Below, piece by piece: positions 6,462-14,431 of a DNA stretch of 40,153 bases. This stretch comes from Candidatus Kaiserbacteria bacterium (GTDB lineage: Bacteria > Patescibacteriota > Minisyncoccia > Phycocordibacterales > Phycocordibacteraceae): the NCBI GenBank assembly GCA_026396675.1, contig JAPLWI010000009.1:1-40153 (forward strand). Direction: 5' to 3'. A model generated the notes under the pieces. The model ran no database searches. It was given only the letters and a program-made list of their open reading frames with translations, and had not been told where the DNA came from. Position numbers and translations under genes: made by a program. The stretch's first letter is position 1. Every line of letters begins with the position of its first letter.

Positions 6462-7627
6462 AACGCATTCTTATTTTTTCACTCGCATATTATCCGCATG
6501 TCGGCGGTGCTGAAATCGCGTTGAAAGAAATAACAGACAGAATTTCTGCGGAAGAAATTGAATTCCATATGGTTACTATGAATTTCGGCGGAGAAGCGCT
6601 AGAAGAAAAAATCGGAAATGTTTTTGTGCATCGAGTCGGTCCGCCAGCTGGCGGACACGCGTCATATTTTCAGAAAATACTTTTCATTCCGCGCGCCGCC
6701 GCTACGGCGGCGCGTCTGCACCGCACTCATCATTTCACCGCATTCTGGGCAATGATGTCCTACATGTTGTTCCCGATTGTCCTGCTTCGATTTATGGGTT
6801 TACGAAACCCATATTTGTTGACGCTTCAAGAAGGCGATCCGTGGCAACACATGTTCGGCCGCTGGTTTATTCTTCCGTTCCGGCCGCTTCTTTCTGCCGG
6901 TTTTAAAAACGCGTCAGCTGTGCAGACAATTTCCACCTATCTAGCCACATGGGCGCGTCGCATGGGATATCAAGGTGAAATATCGGTAATTCCAAACGGC
7001 GTCGATGTCGAACGTTTCAAAAGTGTCCAACATGTCCAACACCGAGTGTTGGACACTTCGGGGATAGTAAAACTTGTGACTACATCACGCCTCGTGCATA
7101 AAAATGCGATTGACGACGTCATTCACGCGCTAAAACTTTTGCCAGACAACATTCGTTTTGTGATTTATGGTATCGGTCCCGATGAAGAAATGCTGAAGAC
7201 ATTGGCAAAAAATCTTGGAGTTGAACAGCGCGTGAAATTTATGGGTCATATTATTGATCACTCAGAATTACTGCACGCGCTCGGTGAGTGCGACATCTTT
7301 ATCCGCCCGTCGCGCTCGGAAGGAATGGGGAATTCTTTCATAGAGGCGATGGCGGCGGGGCTGCCGGTCATTGCAACGCAAGAAGGCGGCATCGCCGATT
7401 TCCTTTTTGATGCAAAGCGCAATCCCGATAAAGAAACAACCGGCTGGGCAGTAGACAAAGATTCTTCTGAACAGATTGCGAAAGCAGTGAAAGAAATTTT
7501 GAATAATCCAGAACAAACAAAACAGGTCGTTTCTAACGCCAAAAAGCTCGTTACAGAAAATTATGATTGGGATCTTATCGCTGGCAAGATAAGAACTCTC
7601 TTTGGTGATATATTTCCTAGCATATGA
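6458..7627 (+). CDS. Glycosyltransferase family 4 (GT-B)
   Basis: A 389-aa GT-B enzyme that would transfer a nucleotide-activated sugar to a lipid-linked or surface glycan acceptor at the membrane inner face. Seen: YYPHVGGAE near the N-terminus (res 10-18), VIPNGVDVERF (about 176-187) and the donor-site EGMGNSFIEAMAAGLPVIAT (about 288-307). Sugar specificity cannot be told. Three DNA palindromes are embedded in frame: VGPPAGGH (6639-6656), RAAATAAR (6692-6714) and VQHVQHRVLD (7021-7058). The last sits right after the nucleotide-binding NGVDVERF loop, a surface position. Start: the ATG at 6458 overlaps the preceding TGA. An upstream in-frame start would lie inside the PKD gene. The stop overlaps the next ATG, so this is translationally coupled on both sides. 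Confidence 0.88.
   Translation: MKRILIFSLAYYPHVGGAEIALKEITDRISAEEIEFHMVTMNFGGEALEEKIGNVFVHRVGPPAGGHASYFQKILFIPRAAATAARLHRTHHFTAFWAMMSYMLFPIVLLRFMGLRNPYLLTLQEGDPWQHMFGRWFILPFRPLLSAGFKNASAVQTISTYLATWARRMGYQGEISVIPNGVDVERFKSVQHVQHRVLDTSGIVKLVTTSRLVHKNAIDDVIHALKLLPDNIRFVIYGIGPDEEMLKTLAKNLGVEQRVKFMGHIIDHSELLHALGECDIFIRPSRSEGMGNSFIEAMAAGLPVIATQEGGIADFLFDAKRNPDKETTGWAVDKDSSEQIAKAVKEILNNPEQTKQVVSNAKKLVTENYDWDLIAGKIRTLFGDIFPSI
6639..6656. repeat. 18-bp perfect palindrome inside the GT gene
   Basis: GTCCGCCAGCTGGCGGAC is self-complementary with no loop. It is translated in frame as part of VGPPAGGH. Confidence 0.75.
6692..6714. repeat. 10-bp inverted repeat inside the GT gene
   Basis: CGCGCCGCCG, loop CTA, then its exact complement. 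It codes RAAATAAR in frame. Confidence 0.6.
7021..7058. repeat. 23-bp intragenic palindrome, copy 2, with tandem duplication
   Basis: TGTCCAACA is present twice in tandem (7024-7032, 7033-7041), then CCGAG and TGTTGGACA (7047-7055). The outer copy gives perfect 12-bp arms (7021-7032 with 7047-7058). The inner 23 bp (7033-7055) match the rsmI element at 22 of 23 positions and are in the same frame (VQHRVLD). Confidence 0.8.
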
Positions 7628-8397
7628 ATCGATACGATTTTATTATTGAACAGGTGCGGGCGGCTGGAGAGTTGCTGATGCGGCTACGCGAAGAGAAATT
7701 TGAAACCCTCACAAAGGGCAATGACCCGCGTGATATCGTCACTTCAGTCGATATCGCGGTGAATAATTTCCTTGTCGGGAAGATACGAGAAGTGTTTCCA
7801 GAAGACGCGATTTATTCTGAAGAGAATGAAAACAAAGTAACCGAAGCACCTGCACTTTGGGCAATTGATCCTATCGACGGCTCGTCAAACTTTTCGCGCG
7901 GCATTCCACATTTTTCTATTTGCATCGCGTTTCTTCAGAATGGCGTACCGGAGACAGGTGCGGTCTATAATCCTGTTACAAACGAACTCTTTAGTTTCCA
8001 AAAAGGCGGAGGCGCATTTCTGAATGGCAAACCAATTCGAGTATCTCAAGAGACCGAATTAAAAAATGCTTTCGTATTACTGCATGCCGGTCGCAAGCAG
8101 GAACTCTGGGATTGGGGTGGGGAATCTTATCGACAGCTTCTTGAACATGCAAAGAAAACAGGCAATCTTTCCGGAAGTGCACTCGATACCTGTTTCGTTG
8201 CGGCGGGACGCGTCGAAGCGAATATTTACGGGACGCTCTCGACGCTTGATATCGCGGCGGCAATCGGCATTTTGCTTGAAGCCGGCGGTGTCATCGTAAA
8301 TCAGCAAGGGGAATCGGTGACACTCACATCAACACCACAACGCGTTATCGCTACAAATTCAATGACCATTGCCAACGCGCTTCGTACGATTATCTAA
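7624..8397 (+). CDS. Inositol monophosphatase family protein
   Basis: A 257-aa Mg-dependent phosphatase of the IMPase/SuhB/CysQ fold. Seen: SEE (res 65-67), the signature WAIDPIDGSSNF (79-90) holding the metal-binding Asp residues, FSICIAF, and the C-terminal LDIAAAIGILLEAGG, equivalent to the WDIAAG motif although the Trp is Leu. Full length for the family. The substrate could be inositol phosphate, PAP, histidinol phosphate or a sugar phosphate. Translational coupling to a GT (ATGA overlap at 7624) favours sugar phosphate or polyol phosphate metabolism, which is inference. Its 3' end overlaps the convergent kinase-like gene by 4 nt, with no room for a terminator. Confidence 0.92.
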   Translation: MNRYDFIIEQVRAAGELLMRLREEKFETLTKGNDPRDIVTSVDIAVNNFLVGKIREVFPEDAIYSEENENKVTEAPALWAIDPIDGSSNFSRGIPHFSICIAFLQNGVPETGAVYNPVTNELFSFQKGGGAFLNGKPIRVSQETELKNAFVLLHAGRKQELWDWGGESYRQLLEHAKKTGNLSGSALDTCFVAAGRVEANIYGTLSTLDIAAAIGILLEAGGVIVNQQGESVTLTSTPQRVIATNSMTIANALRTII

Positions 8398-9464
8398 GCA
8401 ATATCAAATTCGCGCTGGCGTTCTTTTTCTTCTTCCGAGCGGAGTGTGTTACGCGTCGCGATATATCGTTCGGTTATTTCAGGCGCGAGTGGGCGGTCTT
8501 CTAGAATCGCAGCGAGCGCTTCGCGCCAGTATGCGAGACGCGCGAGGGTGAGCGAGTGAAGATCACCAGTCGTCTTTGAGAGTGACCGCGCATAGAACTC
8601 GAGAAGGAACGCGATTTTATATACACGCATGAGCCGTAATGAGAGATATTCATCCTCGCCGCGATTATCTCGCACATACGCGACCAATAGGCGTTCCAAT
8701 TCTGGACTGTGAGTCATCATATAGTTCAAGAATCGCGCCCACCCCTCATACTTATTTCCGAAATGGATTGTCGCATAATTTGGCACACAGTCGAGCATAT
8801 AGAGTGTATGTTCCATCAACCTGAAATTGTGAGGGACGAAGTCGGTATGCGTCAGATAATTTGCATATCGATCAATAGTAACGCGATGCTCGGAGAGAAA
8901 TTTCCAAGATTGTTCGAGAATCGTCTGAAGTGATTCGTCTGGATAGAACTTTTGTATAAAAGCTCGCAAGCGTTCGAAATCATTGAAATATTCTTGCGCG
9001 GAGAGTACGGGGAACACTTCTTCAATCGCGCGCAGGTGCCCATAGGTCGTTGCGTGGAACGATTCCTGTGCTTCAAACGCAGAGAGCGCGATAAAAAACT
9101 GCTCTTCAATCGTGTGTGCCACGAACACTTTCTCTTGTGAAATAAAACGCAGAATGAGAAAAACATATTCACCTTTTGTGCCGTAGTAGAGCTCTTCAGG
9201 GAGGACGATTTTTTTATCGGCGAATGAGAGCGAACACATCAGGTCGCGCGCCTTCTTTTCAGATTCGATTTCCTTTTTTCCATTCGGCTGACAACTCGCT
9301 TTAATGATTACCTTCGTCCCGTTGACACTTTTGCCGGCGAGCACGAAGGTGCCGCCGGCCACTCCGACCGCGAGATACCGCTCACCGCTCATATAGGGTT
9401 GCTGCTCGTCGAGTGAGAAACCGAGCGGCTTCAAGATGCCGGAAATAGTGTTTAATTCGTTCAT
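8394..9464 (-). CDS. APH-fold (aminoglycoside/choline kinase-like) protein
   Basis: A 356-aa protein I place in the phosphotransferase enzyme family by motif only. Seen: a Gly-rich strand VGVAGGTFVLAG (res 33-44), a likely ATP-binding Lys in VIIKAS (K55), the Brenner-like HTDFVPHN (H206, D208, N213) and YMLDC with the metal-binding Asp (D225). The last would replace the usual DFD with LDC. The rest is mainly helical, ending in a charged tail (SEEEKERQREF). A small molecule, sugar or lipid head group is a likelier substrate than protein, given the glycan cluster. A 27-bp imperfect palindrome (9333-9359) lies in the glycine-rich loop region. It is convergent with the IMPase gene (4-nt overlap) and divergent from the epimerase (40-nt gap). 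Confidence 0.55.
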   Translation of the reverse strand: MNELNTISGILKPLGFSLDEQQPYMSGERYLAVGVAGGTFVLAGKSVNGTKVIIKASCQPNGKKEIESEKKARDLMCSLSFADKKIVLPEELYYGTKGEYVFLILRFISQEKVFVAHTIEEQFFIALSAFEAQESFHATTYGHLRAIEEVFPVLSAQEYFNDFERLRAFIQKFYPDESLQTILEQSWKFLSEHRVTIDRYANYLTHTDFVPHNFRLMEHTLYMLDCVPNYATIHFGNKYEGWARFLNYMMTHSPELERLLVAYVRDNRGEDEYLSLRLMRVYKIAFLLEFYARSLSKTTGDLHSLTLARLAYWREALAAILEDRPLAPEITERYIATRNTLRSEEEKERQREFDIA

Positions 9465-9492
9465 TGTGGCTCTGTTCGATTCATTCTATACT
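9464..9492 (+). promoter_or_regulatory. Promoter of the epimerase gene
   Basis: TTGTGG (9464-9469), a 17-bp spacer, then TATACT (9487-9492), 12 nt before the ATG at 9505. It sits at the edge of the divergent kinase-like gene's start codon. Confidence 0.6.
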
Positions 9493-9504
9493 AGCTCTAA
9501 TGCT

Positions 9505-10467
9505 ATGAAAACGGTCTTGGTTACTGGTGCCGCTGGATTTATCGGCTCAAACGTCTCGCAAACCCTTTTGGAAGAAGGGTATCGAGTCATTGGTGTTGAT
9601 AATTTCGACGATACATATAATCCGCAATTCAAAGAAAAACAAATTGCACCGTTTCTAAATAATCCGAATTTCGTATTAGAGCGAGTTGATATCCGCGATT
9701 TGCCAGCGCTCACCGCAGTGTTTGAAGCAGAAAAACCATCATATGTTGTCCATCTTGCCGCAAAAGCGGATACGCGTGATGCGGTACAAAATCCTCGGCT
9801 CTACATTTCGGTAAACATAGATGGCACATTAAATGTTCTTGAACTCTGTAAGGAATTCGCAGTTGCCAATCTGATTATCGCTTCATCTTCATCGGTGTAC
9901 GGCAATTCGCCGAATGTGCCTTGGAGAGAAGACGAGAATGCTGATCGGCCGCTCTCGCCATACGGCGCTACAAAACGCGCGGTTGAGCATCTCGCACACA
10001 CCTATCATCATAATTTCGGTATGAACATCGTCTGCCTGCGGTATTTCAATGTGTATGGCGAGAACAATCGTCCGGGGATGGTTCCATATATGTGGACCGA
10101 GAAATTGTTAAAGGGAGAAGAGATAGAGATTTCCGGCGACGGAAGTCGCAAGCGCGATTACACATATATCGGCGACATCGTGCGCGGGACTATTCTTGCA
10201 ATGGAGAAGCCGCTCGGCTTTGAAGTAATCAATCTCGGCAACCATACGCCTGCATCACTGAATGAACTACTTGCCGTTTTTGAAAAAGTTATTGGTACCA
10301 AAGCGAAAGTGAAGAGCCGCCCGAGCCACGGCGCGAGCGTGGAGGTAACCTATGCGGATGTGAGTAAAGCGAAAGAGCTGCTCGGCTGGGAGCCGCATAC
10401 TTCGCTCGAAGATGGGATTATACGATTAGTCGCGTGGTTTCGTTCGAATCGACTCGAAAAATCCTAA
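9505..10467 (+). CDS. NAD-dependent epimerase/dehydratase (UDP-glucuronate epimerase-like)
   Basis: A 320-aa extended SDR enzyme acting on nucleotide sugars, supplying precursors to the surrounding glycosyltransferases. Seen: the NAD site VTGAAGFIGS (res 6-15), the D-loop VDNFDDTYN, HLAAKADTR, the catalytic SSSSVYG serine region and YGATK (Tyr153, Lys157), then RYFNVYGENNRPGM and RDYTYIGDIV. The DNFDDTYNPQFKE and RPGMVPYMWTEKLL segments are most like UDP-glucuronate 4-epimerases. UDP-glucose 4-epimerase or a 4,6-dehydratase are less likely. The ATG at 9505 was preferred over 9436, which lies upstream of the promoter and inside the divergent gene. The last 42 nt overlap the convergent GT gene. 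Confidence 0.92.
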   Translation: MKTVLVTGAAGFIGSNVSQTLLEEGYRVIGVDNFDDTYNPQFKEKQIAPFLNNPNFVLERVDIRDLPALTAVFEAEKPSYVVHLAAKADTRDAVQNPRLYISVNIDGTLNVLELCKEFAVANLIIASSSSVYGNSPNVPWREDENADRPLSPYGATKRAVEHLAHTYHHNFGMNIVCLRYFNVYGENNRPGMVPYMWTEKLLKGEEIEISGDGSRKRDYTYIGDIVRGTILAMEKPLGFEVINLGNHTPASLNELLAVFEKVIGTKAKVKSRPSHGASVEVTYADVSKAKELLGWEPHTSLEDGIIRLVAWFRSNRLEKS

Positions 10468-11577
10468 GAGTGTTTTAAGGTGCGCGTCCCACGAGAATTT
10501 TTCTTGCAATATTTTATCTGCGCCTTCGATAATTTTCGTGCGGAGCGCTGGGTCTGTGAAAATTCGCGCAATAGCGTTGACTAGAGCTTGATCATCGCCG
10601 GCAGGAACGAGAAGCCCGCTTTCTCTATTGTAAACCGCCTCATTTGTTCCGGGGATATCGGTTGCGACCGTTGGAATGTGAGCAGCGAAACTGGTGAGTA
10701 CAGTGTGTGGAAGCCCTTCGTAGGTTGAATTCAACACATATACTTCGGAACTTTTTCTAATGTGCCATGTCTCCGCACGCGAAACGCGTCCAGTAAAAAC
10801 GATAGAGTCAGCTACATTTAATTCTCTAGCAAATTTACGCAGACGTTCTTCCTCCGGTCCGTCACCAACAATTATTGCACGTACATCCGGAAACTTTTTT
10901 TTGAGGAGAGCGATGGCGCGAATGATGCCATCAATTCCTTTCCACTCAACGAGTCGTGCTGTCGTGACGATTTGGTGCGGCACTGGCGTTGCTGTAAATG
11001 GCGCTGTTTCAGTTTCTTCTCCTGCATTGTAATTCACAACCGCGCGCTCATTTTTAATCCGATATGTTCGTACAATCACATCGCGTAAATATGCCGAAGG
11101 AGTCGTGACGATATCTGCATGACGAAGCACAAATCCTTGTAGTGCCATCCGAATCCATGCACGCAATCCGCCCTCTGGTGCCGCGAGAAATTCTTCAAGT
11201 CGTTTCTTTGTACGTTGTTCTTGACTCGCTCGTTCCCATGCTTCGTCGCCAACAAACTTGAGCACAACTGGAATATGCCGAATCATACCTACCAAAACGG
11301 CAGGGAATCCGGCGGCCATCGCATTTTGCACATAAATAACATCCGCTCCGCGCGATGCTTTAAAAAGCGTTAAGAAATATTTAATGAGTCGGATTGGAAG
11401 TGTTCGCCGTTTGCTTATAGTGAAAAGAGTCGTGCCGTCGATGCGTTCTGAAGTACTTGCATATGCGACAATAACGACTTCGTGTTCGTCTCGGAGTCGC
11501 TTAGCGAGTTCCTTCGTATAAGTAGCAGGACCGCCGATTTCTGGCGGGAAGACCGGTGTCGCGAGTATGATTTTCAC
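10426..11577 (-). CDS. Glycosyltransferase family 4
   Basis: A 383-aa GT-B enzyme. Seen: LATPVFPPEIGGPATYTKEL at the N-terminus, VTTARLVEWKGIDGII, IIVGDGPEEERLRKF, VFTGRV, and the donor-site STYEGLPHTVLTSFAAHIPT followed by ATDIPGTNE. It probably adds a sugar during surface glycan synthesis. Start: I favour GTG at 11577, because an extended -10 (TGGTACACT, 11593-11585) ends 7 nt before it, matching the leaderless pattern. The ATG at 11583 two codons upstream is the alternative. Its 3' end overlaps the epimerase by 42 nt on opposite strands, and its start is only 31 nt from the divergent GT gene at 11609. Confidence 0.9.
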   Translation of the reverse strand: MKIILATPVFPPEIGGPATYTKELAKRLRDEHEVVIVAYASTSERIDGTTLFTISKRRTLPIRLIKYFLTLFKASRGADVIYVQNAMAAGFPAVLVGMIRHIPVVLKFVGDEAWERASQEQRTKKRLEEFLAAPEGGLRAWIRMALQGFVLRHADIVTTPSAYLRDVIVRTYRIKNERAVVNYNAGEETETAPFTATPVPHQIVTTARLVEWKGIDGIIRAIALLKKKFPDVRAIIVGDGPEEERLRKFARELNVADSIVFTGRVSRAETWHIRKSSEVYVLNSTYEGLPHTVLTSFAAHIPTVATDIPGTNEAVYNRESGLLVPAGDDQALVNAIARIFTDPALRTKIIEGADKILQEKFSWDAHLKTLLGFFESIRTKPRD

Positions 11578-11584
11578 GAGCATT

Positions 11585-11593
11585 AGTGTACCA
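11585..11593 (-). promoter_or_regulatory. Extended -10 promoter of the GT gene
   Basis: On the minus strand TGGTACACT: TG, one base, then TACACT (11590-11585). It ends 7 nt before the GTG at 11577. Confidence 0.55.
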
Positions 11594-11608
11594 TAATCGA
11601 CACAGAGT

Positions 11609-12646
11609 ATGCGTCTCCTCATCTTCACGCAGACGGTTGACCGGAAGGATTCGGCTCTGGGCCGTTTTCATAATTGGATCATTGAGATAGCGAAATATTT
11701 TCAACACATAACAATTTTTGCACTGAAAACTGGCGAATATGACCTTCCAGAAAATGTAACAGTCATCCCGCTTCGACCATGGGGATATAGAGCGCGGCTT
11801 CGTACGGTTATTCGTGTTATTCGGCTCACTTGGAAGTATCGGAACGACTACGACGTAGTACTCGCGCATATGAATCAGGAATATCTGCTTGTAGCAGGAT
11901 TGTTTTTCAAATTTCTTGGGAAGCACGTGTATATGTGGCGCAACCATTACGCCGGAAACATAGTTACCGATATAGCAGCTATGTTTTGCGATAAAGTTTT
12001 CTACACTTCCAAATCGTCTTACACTGCGAAATATAAAAAAGCGATACAAATGCCAGTCGGTGTTGAGGTCGATTCTTGTCACCTTGACGAATCGTTTGAG
12101 CAAATTCCGCACTCGGTGCTTTTTCTCGGGCGTTTTGATACTTCAAAACGCCCGGATCTTTTAGTGGAAGCACTTGGCAAAATCGCGAAGGAAGGGATTG
12201 TCTTTACCGCTACATTTGTCGGTGGTCCGAACGATCCTGATTCGTCGTTTCCAAAAAGAGTTGCTACGCGCGCAGAGGAACTCGGTATTGCCGATCAAAT
12301 TTCTTTCGTCGGGCCAGTCACGAACACCGATACTTATCGTTACTACCGTTCGCACACGATTTATTTTAATGGTGGTAAGAGCGGCATGTTCGACAAGTCG
12401 CTTTTTAAATCAATTGCGTGCGGCTGCTTCCCGATTTTTTCGAGCGACGATATGGCAGAAATTATCGGTTCCGAATTCGCATATCGAAATGGCGATGTAG
12501 ATGATCTTGCGGAACATCTGAAAAAAGCACTTGCAATGTCGGAAGAATCGCGTACAGCGCTAGTGCGAGAATTCGAGGAAAAGGCAATTGGCGGGCACAC
12601 GCTTCCAGTTCTCGCTCGCCGCTTATATGAAGAAATGAATGTATGA
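11609..12646 (+). CDS. Glycosyltransferase, GT4-like
   Basis: A 345-aa GT-B type protein. Seen: SALGRFHNWI near the N-terminus, VLFLGRFDTSKRPDLLVEAL (about res 170-189), FTATFVGGPND and ISFVGPVTN. The usual acidic E-x7-E donor motif is replaced by GMFDKSLFKSIACGCFPIF, so the first Glu is absent. This may be a variant or a weakened donor site. A perfect 12-bp inverted repeat (12127-12154) underlies GRFDTSKRP. It starts 31 nt from the divergent GT gene and overlaps the next GT by ATGA, forming a coupled pair. Acceptor and sugar are unknown. Confidence 0.82.
   Translation: MRLLIFTQTVDRKDSALGRFHNWIIEIAKYFQHITIFALKTGEYDLPENVTVIPLRPWGYRARLRTVIRVIRLTWKYRNDYDVVLAHMNQEYLLVAGLFFKFLGKHVYMWRNHYAGNIVTDIAAMFCDKVFYTSKSSYTAKYKKAIQMPVGVEVDSCHLDESFEQIPHSVLFLGRFDTSKRPDLLVEALGKIAKEGIVFTATFVGGPNDPDSSFPKRVATRAEELGIADQISFVGPVTNTDTYRYYRSHTIYFNGGKSGMFDKSLFKSIACGCFPIFSSDDMAEIIGSEFAYRNGDVDDLAEHLKKALAMSEESRTALVREFEEKAIGGHTLPVLARRLYEEMNV
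12127..12154. repeat. 12-bp inverted repeat inside the GT gene
   Basis: CGGGCGTTTTGA, loop TACT, then its exact complement. It codes GRFDTSKRP, a natural GT motif, so part of the symmetry may be chance. Confidence 0.5.
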
Positions 12647-13773
12647 AAGCACTCTTTATTTCAAATGATCCAACGATATTCGATGCAACGAGTACAACAC
12701 GCGCGCGAATGTGTGCGTATGCGGCAGCGATAGGAGAGCTTCACACCATTTCCTCTGCGGATGGAGATGCGATAGAGGAGCAAGATGGAAATTTATTTTT
12801 ATACCCGATCCATACGTCAAAACTCTTTCGCGTACATACACTCGCAAAACATGCACACGAACTTATTCTCAAAACTGGAATTGAAGTCGTTTCTGCACAA
12901 GATCCATTTGAACACGGGCTCGCCGCTCTACGGGCCATAAGCGGAACAAACGCAAAATTGCACATTCAAGTTCACACAGATTTTCTCTCGCCGTGGTTCG
13001 TCAGAAGCGGTAACTGGCGTAGCCCACGTGTGCGCATGCCGCTATTAAATCGTTATCGTCGTCGAGTCGCCGATCGCGTATTGCCTCAGGCAACTGCAAT
13101 TCGTGTTGTTTCGGAGCGGGTGAAAAATTCACTCATAACTCGCTATGGTTCTCGTATTCCAGAAATATCGGTCATTCCAGTTGCAATTGCTCCAACAGTG
13201 CCAGCGCCGGCATTGTTGCCAGAGCATTCTTTCCGTTTCGCACTCATTACAGTCGGTCGTTTGGAGCCGGAAAAACGCATTGAAGATATTCTTGCGGCGC
13301 TCAAACTCGTCACAGAACAGTATCCGACGGTTGGTCTCTTTATAGTCGGCGATGGTAGTGAGCGAGTTCGGCTTGAACGAATGACTCGTTCACTAGGACT
13401 CACTGAGAAAGTTATCTTTCTAGGCAATTGTCCTAATGCACGAGCGCTCATGGCTAATGCACAAGCATTCATTCAAGCAAGCGCCTATGAGGGATATGGC
13501 CGCACACTTATCGAAGCGGCACTTGCAAGGATTCCTATCATCACAACTGATGTCGGTATTGTCGGCGAAGTGTTTAAAGGATATAGAGATGTGCTTTCCG
13601 CACCAGTTGCCGATCCGACAGCGCTTTCATTGAATATCGTTGGTATTATCGAGGATACGGCCGTCCGGCAGGAACTCCCAATTCACGCCGAAGTCGCGGC
13701 GCGCGCGCATCTCGCAACTGTTGGTGACTTACCGAGTCGAATTGCGTTGGATCTTGCTCGGTGCATAGAATAG
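12643..13773 (+). CDS. Glycosyltransferase family 4
   Basis: A 376-aa GT-B enzyme. Seen: an N-terminal acceptor half with VSAQDPFEHGLAAL, then LITVGRLEPEKRIEDILAAL, LFIVGDGSERVRLER, VIFLGNCPNA and the donor motif SAYEGYGRTLIEAALARIPI. Both Glu residues of the E-x7-E type signature are present. The ATG overlaps the TGA of the preceding GT, so the two are translated together and probably act on consecutive residues of one glycan. No membrane segment is evident, so it is likely peripheral. Confidence 0.9.
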   Translation: MKALFISNDPTIFDATSTTRARMCAYAAAIGELHTISSADGDAIEEQDGNLFLYPIHTSKLFRVHTLAKHAHELILKTGIEVVSAQDPFEHGLAALRAISGTNAKLHIQVHTDFLSPWFVRSGNWRSPRVRMPLLNRYRRRVADRVLPQATAIRVVSERVKNSLITRYGSRIPEISVIPVAIAPTVPAPALLPEHSFRFALITVGRLEPEKRIEDILAALKLVTEQYPTVGLFIVGDGSERVRLERMTRSLGLTEKVIFLGNCPNARALMANAQAFIQASAYEGYGRTLIEAALARIPIITTDVGIVGEVFKGYRDVLSAPVADPTALSLNIVGIIEDTAVRQELPIHAEVAARAHLATVGDLPSRIALDLARCIE

Positions 13774-13782
13774 AGATTTAGG

Positions 13783-13788
13783 TATACT
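13783..13788 (+). promoter_or_regulatory. -10 box of the methyltransferase/GT operon
   Basis: TATACT lies 13 nt before the ATG at 13802, so the predicted leader is only about 6 nt. No good -35 was found. Confidence 0.45.
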
Positions 13789-13801
13789 GAAACACAACAA
13801 T

Positions 13802-14431
13802 ATGAGACCTTCTTTTTTACAGATGCTCATATCGCGTCTTTCCGGACGAGATTTTATCCATGAGTTCTACTGTAAAGAAAAACATGTTCTTGATGTGGGT
13901 TGTGGAGAGGGAGAATTTCTTCGTCGCAGTCCTAAAACCATTGAGGGGATAGAACCGAACGAGGATGTAGTCAAACGGCTTGTAGTTCAAGGATTGAAAG
14001 TCACAAAAGGAGCGTTGCCAAACCTCCCATTCCAAGACGGCTCATTCGATGTGGTTCATTCGCGAAATGTTATCGAACATCTCGATATTCCGACAGCCTA
14101 CAGTATTGTCTCAGAAGGTTCACGCCTTCTCAAAGAGGGTGGTCTGCTTATTATCGCGTCCGAAGTCGTTACGAAGGAATTTTGGGATACATTCGGGCAT
14201 GTAAAGCCGTACTCCACTAAAGCATTGCTCAAGCTTCTCAACGAGAAGAGTCGAGAGGAATTTGCGCCTGTAACTGGTCTCAAACACATAGCTACAATAT
14301 ATCTCGGGAACTACTATCGAAATAAAATACTTTATTTCCTTTCCTGTCTTATCGCATATTATCTTCCGTTCTTAAGGCGTGAGTATTTCATTGTATTTAA
14401 AAAAGAGAAAAAGTATCTTCCAACACAATGA
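13802..14431 (+). CDS. Class I SAM-dependent methyltransferase
   Basis: A 209-aa Rossmann-fold methyltransferase (Methyltransf_11 type). Seen: motif I VLDVGCGEG (res 29-37), an acidic IEP after strand 2 (50-52), LPFQDGSFDVVHSRNVIEHL (about 75-94) and SRLLKEGGLLII. A hydrophobic stretch near the C-terminus (ILYFLSCLIAYYLPFL) may hold it at the membrane. Located between glycosyltransferases, it probably O-methylates a sugar of the glycan, or caps the chain; that is inferred. The stop overlaps the next methyltransferase's ATG. Its own TATACT box starts a four-gene plus-strand group (13802-17352). Confidence 0.85.
   Translation: MRPSFLQMLISRLSGRDFIHEFYCKEKHVLDVGCGEGEFLRRSPKTIEGIEPNEDVVKRLVVQGLKVTKGALPNLPFQDGSFDVVHSRNVIEHLDIPTAYSIVSEGSRLLKEGGLLIIASEVVTKEFWDTFGHVKPYSTKALLKLLNEKSREEFAPVTGLKHIATIYLGNYYRNKILYFLSCLIAYYLPFLRREYFIVFKKEKKYLPTQ

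Noticed and set aside
9333-9359. GCCGGC...GCCGGC palindrome in the kinase-like gene
   Set aside because: Short, bulged stem that could arise from Ala/Gly codon use. Not counted as one of the clear intragenic elements.
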